Assembly: GCA_036346355.1 (NCBI GenBank)
Contig: CM070588.1
Span: 15,981,914-16,045,913 of the forward strand
DNA length: 64,000 nt
DNA from: Rhipidocladum racemiflorum
Taxonomy: Eukaryota; Streptophyta; Magnoliopsida; Poales; Poaceae
Direction of reading: 5' to 3'
The position numbers and the translations under genes are program-made. Below, piece after piece: positions 48,431 through 60,000 of the stretch; position 1 is the stretch's first letter; each line of letters begins with the position of its first letter. The notes beneath the pieces were generated by a model, which worked only from the letters and a program-made list of their open reading frames with translations, did no database searches and had not been told where the DNA came from.

Positions 48431-50142
48431 TGTCAAGGCCCCAATTTCAAAAATTCAGGGAAATCCGGAGTATCCAGATTAAACATTCGGAATGTCCGGA
48501 TATAACACGGAGTATCCGGATGAATCATCCAGAGTATCCGAAATGGGTCTACCGAAAGCCTTAACCCGGAATGTCCGGATTAAATGTCCGGAGTGTCCGG
48601 GTTGGGTTGACTGAACACCCCAACCCGGAGTATCCGGACTAATTGTGAATGGTTCCTCCGCTTGTGAGTTTTTACTTCACAATCAATTGGTTGCAATGGT
48701 TATGGTTATGAGGAGAAATGGAAATTAAAATGAGACCGGGCGAGAGGTTGGTTCACTTGGGTGTGGAGACTCAACTATGGTAGTCTCACCCGTGTCGGTT
48801 GAGGACCGATCCGTTGTTTGCCCTTTGATCGAGCACACCTTGTTGATCGCATGCCAGAAATGGGACGGTAAGCTATTCTTTCATCGCATGCCATTCAATG
48901 GGCCATGCCCTCATACGGTTGGGCGTGGTTGAGGGCGAGGCTTAGGCTGACTCTCGAGGGCCAAGCTGGGCTTGGGCCGCTCGAGGGGTTGGTAGGTGCT
49001 CGGACCGCATGAAGATGCCCCAACGGGTTGGTATGGATGGGAGGAGGGTTGACATGAGGTTCCTTGTGGCACATGTCATGCGATTGATGATCCCCTGCTG
49101 GGTGAATAAGCTATTCGAATTACCGTGCTCTCGGATATGAACACGCTCGCGTCATCCTACATTTCAACATAGTAATAACTTGAACTTAATGGTGGTTGGG
49201 GATGGTGGTGATACTTGTTTGTGTTGACACTCGCTTTACCTTAATTGCAAAGGTTCAGATTTCACTCTAGTAATAGGAGCTGTCCATAAATGCTAAGAAA
49301 TTGGTGAATTGAGTAGTGGAATGTAATTAAACAACGAAGTTAAGCTTTTCCACACTTTTACCTCAAGCTTGATTCCTTGCTACATCCAAATGCATATTTC
49401 TTTCGAGTCGGTCATATATGGACCACGGATAAGCCTTGCGAGTACCTTCCATACTCATGCTTTCGCTTTGTGGATTTTCAGGTGAGGATCCGGACGGATG
49501 TGAGTTCTGTCCGTACTGCCTCTCGGTGACTGGGTGGGGCACCGAGTAGAGGCCATCTACGCCGTCGCACACGCTCGGGAGTGTTCAAAGGCAGAACACT
49601 TCCGGAGATGCACTGCTTTTGGGTTTAGTTTGATATTTGTATGCTATTTTGTTGTATAGTTAGTTTCAAAACTATGTCTTTTCTATCTTTGGGTACTTGG
49701 TTTCTTTTGTAGTGAAAACTTGATGTGTGTTGTTACTCACATCGTAATTGTGATGATATTTCCTTCTTCGTCGACTCTTGTGCTTGTTGTTGTTGGTTGC
49801 GGTTGTAGGGGTTTTATCTTCATGCCGTAGTTGTTGGTTGGTTTTGCTTCCGCGCTGCTTGTCTGGTTGTGGGGGTTCCGAGTTTGTTGCCCCCTTTATG
49901 CAAATTGAATTGATATTATGGCTTGTAAGCCGGTACGCGGGGCGATCATGGGCGAGTTCGGGTCGCGTACCGGGGGAATACCGGGATTGTTGTCGAGTTA
50001 TCCGAAGGGTCTCACTGTCGTCTCAGTTGGGCTTGGGTGCTAACTTTGCGAGCACCCTCGGCGGTCCGTTGTTAGCCTCCAAATCCGATGGGGTTGACCG
50101 AGTCTTCAAATAACCCGAGGATGGTTTGGGCGGCTCCTGTCA
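48431..50142 (+). repeat. 5' LTR of B (rearranged)
   Basis: It aligns to the 3' LTR only over its first about 215 bases (to 48650, 'ggactaattg') and its last about 55 bases. At 48650 the 3' LTR continues with TCCGGAGAG and the TATA box, whereas this copy switches to unrelated sequence, so promoter and leader appear deleted or replaced. An acceptor-like 'gtggattttcag' lies at 49484. The end 'gaccgagtcttcaaataaccc' (50096) recurs at 63273. Confidence 0.8.
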
Positions 50143-50146
50143 GGGC

Positions 50147-50158
50147 TGGTATCAGAGC
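50147..50158 (+). other. Primer binding site of B
   Basis: TGGTATCAGAGC starts four bases after the LTR end and is an initiator-Met tRNA site. Confidence 0.9.
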
Positions 50159-50520
50159 AAGGTGCATAAATACGAACCGGAGACTTGACGACCACTTAGG
50201 GAATTGAGTAGGACTGTCATAATGCATTAGGTAGAAAGTAGTATTTATTCCCGCCCTATGTATATATATGGTGAGTGGGGGTTGCGTTGGAATCGTGCAT
50301 TTCATGTCATATCATGCATATGCCATGCCATGTTGCATCACGAATTATGTTTTGGGTATGTCGGACTTGTGGGACTCCATTGCAGAGTGCCACAGTCTAA
50401 GTTGAGTCAGTTCGAGGTGCTACAGTCTAAAATCAAGTCAGTTCGAGGTTTACTAAGTTTAAGGCCTATCCCTTCCACGTGGAGTCTGACTCTTGTCGAT
50501 TGACCTTGGTGAACGTTAGA

Positions 50521-51690
50521 ATGAGGACTCGCGGAACTATGGGAGGTGATGATGGTGCTGGGCGATCGTAGCCTGGCCATGGCAATCCGCCTCCTCCTCC
50601 CAATCTGCTGGATGTCTTGATGTGGTCAGAGCAGAACCAGCAGACCACCAACAGAATCTTGGAAAATGTTGGTCCAGAATTAGGCCGCTCCAGGTGGCCG
50701 CGGGGAAGGGCGAGGCCGACCGAATGGCTATCTGGATTTCCTGCACACTCAGCCGTCGACCTTCTCTTGGGCCAGCGATCCATTGGAGGCTGATGATTGG
50801 CTGCGCACGATGGAGCAGAAGTTTGCACTCATCCATTGTGAGTATCTTCAGAAGGCGCCTTTCGCCGCGCATCAGCTTCAAGATCCTGCCGGTGCTTGGT
50901 GGGCCAATTTCCTCGTCATGCAGCCTGTCGGTCACATGTGACATGGGCAGAATTCTGTGAGGCCTTTCGGGCGTATCATATCCCAAAGGGGCTCATGGAC
51001 ATCAAGAAGTAGCAATTTCTTGCCCTCAGGCAGTTGGGCAAGTCTGTAATGGACTACTCGCGGGAGTTCAACTATTTGGCCTAATATGCGCCGGAGGAAG
51101 TTGACACTGATCAGAAGAAGCAGAGTCGGTTCATGAATGGGTTGTCTGCCAAGATGCAGGACAAACTTTCAGTGTGCGACTTCGCCGACTTCAATGCCTT
51201 GGTGAGTCGGGCGATCACGGTGGAGCACAAGATGAGGAACCATCAGGAGGAGAAGAAGCGGAAGAGGACAACACAGTTCTCGGTGGGTGGCAGTTCACAG
51301 TGGACCCGGACTGTCCCTCTTCCACCACTGAGGGCCCCTGTTCCTGCACCTCCCCTGCCGGCTGGAATGGCCCGACCTCCTGTCGCTACTCCCCGTCCTC
51401 TGCCACCACAGCCAGGAGTGCGGGTGGTGACGAACTCTGGACCGGGCCCATGCTACAACTGTGGGCATGCGGGGCATTTCATCCGCGATTGTCCCTTTCC
51501 AAGGAGGGGCAACAATTCCAACGCCCTGAGACCTCAAGGCGCTACTGCACCACCTCCACTTCCTGCGCCAAACCGTGGTCGCGTCAACTACGTGGATGCT
51601 GAGGTGATTCCCGAGGGTGCCACCGTGCTGACGGCTACGTTAAGCATTGAGGGACATGCTGCTAGGGTCTTATTTGACTCGGGGGCTTCC
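50521..51690 (+). pseudogene. gag: B gag (broken)
   Basis: It begins MRTRGTMGGDD at 50521 and meets a stop at 50569. The capsid continues in other frames with DWLRTMEQKFALIHCEYLQ (near 50795) and YHIPKGLMDIKK-stop (near 51010), plus another stop near 51081. From 51133 it is open: MNGLSAKMQDKLSVCDFADFNALV, a basic linker, a proline-rich stretch, and a canonical zinc knuckle CYNCGHAGHFIRDC (51451-51492). Gag would coat and package the RNA, but the stops exclude a full product. Confidence 0.85.
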
Positions 51691-53400
51691 CATTCCTTCA
51701 TTAGCAAAGTTTTATCGTGCAACATCAAATGAAAGTGATTGCAGCCACACCTCATTCCTAATTGAAGCACCAGGTTCAAAGATTGTTGTTAGTCAAGTGG
51801 CCCAAAAAGCCACTATGCAAATCCAAGGGGTTCCCTTCCTTGTCAACCTGCTGCTCCTTGATCTTCGTGGGATGGATGTCACCTTGGGCATGAATTGGAT
51901 CGCTCGGCAACAGGCCATTCTAGATTGTTCTCGTCGCTCCATTTTGCTCAAGGGACCGAAGGGCAACTGGCTGACCTTGTTTCTAGAGGATGGCGAGGCC
52001 ACTCTTTGTTCCCTGAATAGCACTAAAGTTGAGGAGTTAGAGTCCATTCTTGTGATTTCGGAGTACCCGGATGTGTTCCTAGTGGAACTGCCAGGGATGC
52101 TACCCGATCGGGACATTGAGTTTGTAGTCGAGCTTCAGCCCGGGGCTGCCCCAGTTTCCATGTGGCCGTATAGAATGCCACCCAATGAATTGGCCGAACT
52201 AAAGACCCAGCTGAAGGAACTGATGGACAAGGTATTCATTCGCCCGAGCTCCTCACCCTGGGGATACTCGGCTCTCTTCGTGACCAAGAAGGATGGTTCC
52301 CTTTGACTCTATGTTGATTATCGACCGCTGAATGCAGTCACTATCAAGAACAAGTACCCTAGCCTCGGATTGACATCCTGTTTGATCAGCTTGCTGGTGC
52401 AGGGGTGTTTTCTAATATTGACTTGAGGCTTGGGTATCATCAGATAAAGATTCGAGTAGAGGATGTCCCAAAGACAGCATTCTCCACTCGTTATGTCTTA
52501 TATGAGTACACCGTCATGTCGTTCGGTTTGACGAATGCACCGGCGTACTTCATGTACCTCATGAACTCCATCTTCATGGAGGAACTCGATTCTTTTGTGG
52601 TTATCTTCATTGATGACATATTAGTCTATTCAGCCAATGAGGAAGAGCATGCAAGGCATCTTCGTATCGTTCTCGGGAGATTCGGGAACATCGCCTTTGT
52701 GCCAAATTCAGCAAGTGCGAATTTTGGCTGAAGGAGGTATCTTTCTTGGGACATGTCCTTTCCGAGCAAGGCATTGCTATTGACCCAAGGAAAGTACAGG
52801 ATGTTCTCAAGTGGTAACAGCCCAGAATTGTCATAGAGATCCGTAGCTTTCTTGGGCTTGCCGGCTATTATCACCGTTTCATTCAGGATTTCTCAAAGAT
52901 CGCTAAGCCCATGACGGAGCTACTGAAAAAGGGTGCCGAGTTCAAATGGTCAGTGAGCTGAGAGCACGCATTTCAGACTCTGAAACAACGCCTGACTACG
53001 GCTCCTATCCTCACACAACCTGATATCCACAAGCCGTTCAATGTTTATTGTGATGCGTCAGGCATCGGCCTTGGCTGTGTACTTATGCAAGAAAGCCGGG
53101 TTGTTGCCTATGCATCTCGGCAATTGAAACATCATGAAGAGCACTACCCATCTCATGATTTGGAGCTTGCCGCAGTGGTCCATGCCTTGAAAATCTAGCG
53201 CCACTATCACCTTGGGAACAAGTACAATGTCTATACCAATCATAAGAGTCTCAAGTACATCTTCACTCAGGCAGATTTGAACATGAGGCAAAGAAGGTGG
53301 CTCGAGTTGATCAAGGACTATAGCATGGAAGTGCATTACCATCCGGGAAAGGCCAATGTGGTGGCTGATGCGTTGAGTCGCAAGGCTCGATGCAGTTGCC
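51600..53400 (+). pseudogene. pol: B protease, reverse transcriptase, RNase H (broken)
   Basis: Protease: VLFDSGASHSF (DSG at 51676-51684) then a frameshift near 51700, with VTLGMNWI near 51880. Reverse transcriptase: EYPDVFLVELPGMLPDRDIEF (52060), a stop at 52304, NKYP and IDLR blocks, MSFGLTNAP (52520), catalytic FIDD (52606-52617), and a frameshift near 52729. RNase H: YCDASGIGLGCVLMQ near 53045, DLELAAVVHALK followed by a stop near 53197, and a 'YHPGKANVVADALSR'-type end near 53340. At least five disabling changes are visible, so no enzyme is expected. Confidence 0.88.
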
Positions 53401-53439
53401 TCACTCTTCAACCCAGAGTGCCACCCTCTGTGCCGAATT

Positions 53440-54942
53440 CCAGAAACTCGGCTTAGAGATGGTTGAAAAAGGGTCCTTGGCAAATCTGGAGTTGAATTCC
53501 ACGCTGTTGGATCAGATTAGGGAAGTTCAAAAGGGGGACAGTGACATTGCCCAAATATGCAGCAAACTGAGTTCCGGCCAAGCCACTGACTTCAATCTTG
53601 ATGACCGTGGAACTTTATGGTTCGGTGAGCTCTTGGTCGTCCCCGAGAACCAAGAATTGCGAAGAAAGGTTCTTGATGAAGCCCACAGCTCCTTGCTCAC
53701 AATTCATCCGGGCAGCAACAAAATGTATCAAGACTTGAAGCAATGCTTTTGGGGACTCGCATGAAGCGCGAGATTGCTCTCTATGTGTCTGAATGCGATG
53801 TCTGCAAAAGGGTGAAGGCTGAGCATCTTAAGCCAGCGGGCACTCTTCAGCCGCTGCCCATTCCAGGTTGGAAGTGGGAAGATATTGGGATGGATTTCAT
53901 CACCGGGCTGCCAACGACTTCTTCGGGTGACGACTCGATATGGGTTATAGTCGACCGGTTGACAAAGTCCACACATTTCCTAGCCGTTCGCACCACCTAT
54001 CCAACCAAGAGGTATGCGGAGTTGTACGTCTCTCGAATTATATGTCTTCATGGGGTACCCAAGCGGATAGTTTCAGATCGAGGCTCTCAGTTTGTTTCTT
54101 GATTCTGGAGAAGTCTGCATGAGGCGTTGGGTACCAAGCTACTCCATAGCTCAGCATATCATCCGCAAACTGACGGCCAAACTGAGAGGGTCAATCAGGT
54201 CCTTGAGGATATGTTGAGAGCTTGTGTTCTATCTTTCAGGAAGAAATGGGACGAGTGCCTTCCATATGCCGAGTTTGCTTACAACAACAGCTACCAGACC
54301 AGCATCAAAATGTCTCCTTTCGAAGCACTTTATGGTCGTAGCTGTCGGACACCCCTGAACTGGTCCGAGAGTGGAGAACGACCATTCTTTGGACCTGATG
54401 TGGTTAAAGCTATGGAAGAGATGGTGAAAACCATCTAAGAGAACTTGAAGGTAGCACAATCACGGCAGAAGAGCTATGCTGACCGCCGTAGGAGACCTCT
54501 CTCCTTCGATGTTGGTGGTTTTGTTTATCTGAAGGTGTCTCCTCTCCGGGGCACCCGTCGTTTCGGAATTAAGGGAAAGCTGGCACCTCGCTACATAGGA
54601 CCTTTTCGGATCCTTGCAAGGCATGGTCAAGTGGCATACCAGCTGGAGCTTCCTCCTTCTCTAGCAATGGTCCACGACGCCTTCCATATATCTCAATTGA
54701 AGAAGTGCCTCCGTACTCCTTTCGAATCATTGGAGGTGAGTGAACTCGAGGTTCTGCCTGAACCTGATCTCTCGTACCAAGAACATCCTATTCGGGTTTT
54801 GGATGAAGCTGAACGCAAGACCTGTCGAAGGACTCTTAAGTTCTATAAGGTTCAGTGGAGTAATCACACTAAAGATGAAGCTACTTGGGAGCCCGAAGAT
54901 CGATTTAAGACCGAGTATCCCGAGTTCTTCCATGCCATGTAA
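53440..54942 (+). pseudogene. pol: B integrase and chromodomain (broken)
   Basis: The zinc-binding region shows HPGSNKMYQDLK (near 53705), then a frameshift, then ECDVCKRVKAEH (53790). The core has the first Asp in MDFITGLP (53890), SDRGSQFVS followed by a stop at 54100, and YHPQTDGQTERV (54160) with the catalytic Glu. The last frame (54445-54942) runs DRRRRPLSFDVGGFVYLK, RYIGPFRI, then a chromodomain (about 54790-54942, FYKVQWSNHTKDEATWEPED with aromatic residues in place). The chromodomain would guide integration to heterochromatin. At least three breaks are seen. Confidence 0.88.
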
Positions 54943-55059
54943 GTACCAGTGTATAGTTCTTCTCAATTCAGGGCATATCGATTAGTGCACGACCGTGCTG
55001 TCCATCTACGTTCTATTCTGCCTATGCGTTTGTTCTGAATCTCGAGGCGAGATTCCTTT

Positions 55060-55073
55060 AAGGGGGGAGGGTT
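55060..55073 (+). other. Polypurine tract of B
   Basis: AAGGGGGGAGGGTT, immediately before the TGTCAAGG start of the 3' LTR, primes second-strand DNA synthesis. Confidence 0.85.
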
Positions 55074-55099
55074 TGTCAAGGCCCCAATTTCAAAAATTC

Positions 55100-55312
55100 T
55101 AGGAAATCCGGAGTATCCGGATTAAACATCCGGAATGTCTGGATATAACCCGGAGTATCCAGATGAATCATCCGGAGTATCCGAACTGGGTCTACCGAAA
55201 GCCCTAACCCAGAATGTCCAGATTAAATGTCCGGAGTGTCCGGATTGGGTTGACCGAACACCCCAACCCGGAGTATCCGGACAAATTGTCCGGAGAGTCC
55301 GGACTTTGCGGG
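55100..55312 (+). repeat. TCCGGA palindrome array in U3 of B
   Basis: Repeated pairs of TCCGGA (some with one change) are separated by short spacers, in the pattern TCCGGAGTATCCGGA and variants. About a dozen half-sites lie just upstream of the TATA box. The 5' LTR has the first part of the array (48455-48650). The position suggests a U3 enhancer or methylation-sensitive CpG cluster. Confidence 0.85.
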
Positions 55313-55319
55313 GGCTGAG

Positions 55320-55327
55320 TATAAAAG
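55320..55327 (+). promoter_or_regulatory. TATA box in 3' LTR of B
   Basis: TATAAAAG in the context 'ggctgagtataaaagtccc', followed 25-35 bases later by a pyrimidine-rich start region. It is absent from the rearranged 5' LTR. Confidence 0.75.
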
Positions 55328-55560
55328 TCCCATTTCGTAGCTCTTTGTTCATTTCTCCCCTACCTCTTGCTCCCCACTCCCGTGCTCTCCTTAACCGAGC
55401 TCATCTCCGGCGACTCCCCATCAAGCTAGCGTCCTCCCGTGGCTCCTCTCCGGTGATTTCCCCACCCCGGTGTCCTCAAGCTCCTATCCAAACCGGCATC
55501 CTCCTTCCCCTACGCGATTTCCCCTCCTTCTTCTTCATCCTCCTTGAAGGTAAGACCTCT

Positions 55561-56977
55561 TGTAACACCCCATAAATCTCAACTGTTGTACAAGAAAAAT
55601 TCGACAGCATTTCCCCTAAAACAGGACAATACGGAAGCAATTCAAATAGGAATAATATCACGACATCAATACTAGAGACAACGAGTCTAATTCAACCAGG
55701 TATCAACCATAAGTATAACACATCTCTAATGGGACAACCATAAACGAGAACAAGTTAAAGGGAACAACAATGGGTCGATATGTAATAAAATTGCATCCAA
55801 CTAATGAATTATTTAAAGCACTAGTTCATGTGAGTCGTGATGACACCAGAAGATTTATTGTGTTGCTAGCCCACCCTTCATGCTTACGACTCACGTGCGC
55901 TACCTAGAAACATCAAAACAGCAAGTAGTGAGATTGGGTAATCTCAGCAAGCGGAACAACTAATACAAATAACACATCCACCATATATCTAGCATTCCAC
56001 ATTCCTCATATCCACTACACATCAAGGAGTCCACACCACTTCAGTAAAATGCATATGATTGTGCACATGCTTATGCCATGATCCTCCTCACCGTGCCCTT
56101 TCTTAGGAACACACGGTGTTGTACCGGTACGGTCGCCCACGCTAGCGTCGACAAAACTTCCAATGCTTGATTATGCAATTAATGCTTCATGCATGAATTC
56201 ATTCAGAATCTTCCACACTGAGTTCACATGTTTGCCTATCATCTTATAGCATAGATAGAAAGCAAATAACATTGAGATGAAGTGTTTAGACAATTCATCA
56301 GGTAAACAACATCATTCTTAACATTACTCATGATTCATAGCCAAACCACAACATCACAATGCTAGTCAAGATATTGCAATCCTTAAAGCAAGTGATTAAA
56401 CCATGTATGATTGCTGTAATTGGAGTTTATAATGAAGGCGAAGCAAACAACGATTTATAGCTTAACAATACAACTACTTGCACTTGCCTTTACCGACGTG
56501 GACGATGATCCTAGATGCGCCCAGCAGTGGCACCACCTTGAGTTCTCCCTTGTGAACCCACGAAGAACACGCGACGAACACCAAATCTGAAAATCTGCTC
56601 GTCCTCCACACCTTATCGGATCCTCTTCTCGATTTTCCCTTCGGGTTTCGCGGTGTATCCTTGAGCCTCCACGCTGGGAAGAGGGAGGTGGGGGCGGCTG
56701 CCCGGGGGTGGTGGGAGGAGGTGCCTAGGGTTGCAAGGGGCGCCACCCCTCTTGACGGAAAAGTGGGCTGGCCCACTAGGGCGTGGGGAGGAGGGGGTGG
56801 GAAGCGGAATTCCCGGCCCAGGCCCAGGTTTCCTCGGCCCAAAGACTCCAAATTTAATATAAAATTGCAGCCTAAAACTCAATTATTTCATCTCCCAACA
56901 TTTCCTTCATTCCTTCCGAAACCGAAAGAAGAGAGAAAAAACCCCCTACGGTCACTCCCAAATTCTAAGGCATCACA
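55561..56977 (-). repeat. 3' LTR of A (intronless leader)
   Basis: On the minus strand it runs from TGTGATGCC (56977) to GGGGTGTTACA (55561), 1417 bases. It is homologous to G's LTR, but the leader reads CTCAAG|GTGGTGCC without a break (junction 56537/56536). The hairpin is at 55929-55946 (TGAGATT, loop GGG, AATCTCA on the strand given, with T at the loop edge). A TATA-like TTTATATTAAAT lies near 56850-56863. The polypurine tract precedes it (reverse complement of 56978-56991). Confidence 0.92.
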
Positions 56978-57032
56978 CTCTCCCCTCCTTAAAAGGATTC
57001 GTCCCCGAATCTTCCTCCTTTAACTACCGATT

Positions 57033-60000
57033 TTAAACAGGAGAAAGGAAGACAAAAGATAAATACGTCTTACCCCCAGCATCCTCAAAAAGTAAAGGAT
57101 ACTTCTTCCGCATCTGGTCCTCAAGTTCCCAAGTTGCCTCCCGCTCAGATTGATTGGTCCACAGAACTTTCACATATCTGATGGTTCTCCTCCTCATGAC
57201 TCGTTCTGAAGAGTCCAAAATTCGAAGTGGATGGCACTCCAAAGTTAAATCTTGCTCAACCGTAATTGGCTCCAGATCAATCATATGCTCTGGGTCGTGG
57301 AGATACTTTCGTAGCATAGAGACATGGAAGACATCATGCACTCCACTCAAAGAGTCTGGCAACTCCAGACGGTATGCCAAACTGCCCACTCGAGCCACCA
57401 CTGGGAATGGACCAATGTACCTCGGGCTAAGTTTGCCAGTGGTACCAAAACGAACAACACCCTTTGATGGAGATACCTTGAGGAGAACTTGATCACCCAC
57501 TGAAAATTCCAAATCTCGCCTTCTGTTATCGGCATAACTCTTCTGACGGCTCTGGGCGGCCAGGAGGTTCCGCCGTATCTCTTGCACCTTCTCAAAGGTC
57601 TGTTGAACCCAATCCGGACCCTGCAATGATTTTTCACCGACTGTATCCCAGCAAAGCGGAGAAACACATTTTCGACCATAAAGCGCCTCGAATGGAGCCA
57701 TTCGAATACTAGCCTGGTAACTGTTATTGTAGGCAAACTCTACCAAGGCCAAGTGATCCTCCCAACTTCCCTTCCAAGAAAGAACACACGCTCGAAGCAT
57801 GTCCTCTAGAGTCTGGATGGTCCGCTCAGACTGGCCATCTGTTTGAGGATGAAAAGATGTGCTGAGAGAGAGTTTTGTTCCCAAAGCACTATGCAAGCTC
57901 TGCCAAAACAGGGACACAAACCTAGTGTCTCGATCGGAGACAATCGATTTAGGCACACCATGAAGCCTAAGCACTTCCTTCATGTACAAGGGAACTAGAT
58001 CTGGTGCCGAATTGGTCGTCTTCATTGGAATAAAATGTGCGGACTTAGTGAGTCTATCCACAACCACCCAAATGGCATCTCTACCTCGCGGTGAGCGGGG
58101 TAACCCAATCACAAAGTCCATAGTGATGTGTTCCCACTTCCATTCCGGAATTTCCAATGGCTGTAACAGACCAGCAGGTCTCTTATGCTCAGCTTTTACC
58201 TGTTGGCACACTCCACAAGAAGCCACATACTTGGTAATATCCACCCTCATCCTCTTCCACCAGAAACTCTGTTTCAGATCCCGATACATCTTGGTCTCGC
58301 CAGGATGAACGGAATACGGAGTCCTATGGGCTTCCCTTAGAATGTCCATCTTCACATCCGATTTCTGAGGCACACAAAGACGGCCTCTAAACCGAATAGA
58401 ACCATGCTCGTCTACACTGAATTCCCGAGGTTTCCCCTCTGAAATCCTCCGTCGAACCTCCTGAAGCAAACGATCCTGCAACTGAGCCTCATGCACTCGC
58501 TCGGGTATGCAAGACTGAATGATCATCTGAGTCTCATCTTGCGCAACCCCAGCAAAATAGTAAGTGACTTGTCCTCTTTCCAACTCTGCAACCAAGGGCA
58601 AAGCAGTCTTGGGGACACCCGTTCTACTCAAGGCATCCACCACGACATTAGCCTTGCCGGGATGATACTGGATCGACACATCAAAGTCCTTTATCAATTC
58701 CAACCACCTACGCTGCCGCAGATTCAACTCCCGCTGGGTGAATATATATTTGAGGCTCTTATGATCAGTGAAAATATCACAAGACTCCCCATAAAGATAG
58801 TGCCTCCACAATTTCAAGGCAAAAACCACAGCGGCTAACTCGAGGTCATGGGTGGGATAATTCTGTTCATGAGTCTTCAACTGTCTTGAAGCATAAGCGA
58901 TGACACAGCCTTCTTGCATGAGCACACAACCCAAACCAATCCTGGAGGCATCTGCATACACTGTATAACGCTTGCCACTCACATGTAAGGATAAAATAGT
59001 TGCATTGACCAGTTTGCTCTTTAGCGTCTGGAAACTAGCCTCACATTCCCCTGACCAGATGAAAGGAACCCCCTTCTGTGTGAGCCTTGTCATCGGTTTA
59101 GCAATGATAGAAAAATTGTGCACGAAGCGCCGATAATAACCTGCCAACCCAAGGAAACTCCTGATTTCCGTCACACTAAACGGTCTTCGCCATCCAACCA
59201 CAGCAGCAACATTCTTTGGGTCAACTGTGATACCATTTTGGTTGATGACATGCCCAAGGAAACTCACCTCCGACAACCAGAAGGTGCACTTCTTGAGTTT
59301 GGCATAGAATTGATTTCTACGAAGAGCTTCAAAAACAAGACCGAGATTTATGGCGTGCTCCTCCTCGGACTTCGAGTAGACAAGAATGTCGTCAATGAAG
59401 ATGACGATAAAGACATCAAGATATTCATGGAGCATCCTGTTCATGGCTTCCATAAAGACGGCAGGAGCATTCGTTAGTCCAAAAGACATGACTACGAACT
59501 CAAAATGCCCATACCTCGTGTTGAAAGCCGTCTTTTCAATATCCTCCTTAATCCGCAACTGATGATACCCAGATTGCAGATCGATCTTGGAGAATACTTT
59601 GGCACCCCTCAATTGATCAAAAAGATCATCAATACGAGGCAATGGGTACTTGTTCTTAATGGTAACTTGATTGAGCGCCCGGTAGTCCACACATAGCCGC
59701 TTGGTTCCATCTTTCTTCTCCACGAACAAGACCGGGGCCGCCCAAGGAGACGAGCTCACTCTAATAAACCCCTTAGCTAGGAGTTCATCCAATTGCCTCT
59801 TCAACTCAACTTGTTCTATTGGAGCCATCCGGTACGGAGTTTTATAGATTGGCCTCGTACCAAGAACAAGATCAATGCGGAAAATAGTCTCCCGCTCTGG
59901 GGGCAATCCCGGAAGCTCACTGGGAAACACATCTGGATAACGACAAACTATAGCAATGCCCTCCAAACTCTTCTCTTCCACTCGACCCTCAACCATGGAC

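Larger units (their letters stand above)
55074..55560 (+). repeat. 3' LTR of B, 5' part
   Basis: Order: an array of TCCGGA palindromes (55100-55312), TATA box (55320-55327), a GC-rich leader (55350-55540), and a splice-donor-like TTGAAG|GTAAGACC at about 55551. It is then broken by element A at 55561. The remainder of this LTR survives only as 63273-63319. Confidence 0.88.

Noticed and set aside
55135..55575. 146-residue frame in 3' LTR of B
   Set aside because: It is the translation of the TCCGGA array plus leader and crosses the TATA box and the junction with element A.
57154..59477. Several plus-strand frames of 108-119 residues
   Set aside because: They are antisense shadows of the continuous A pol frame.
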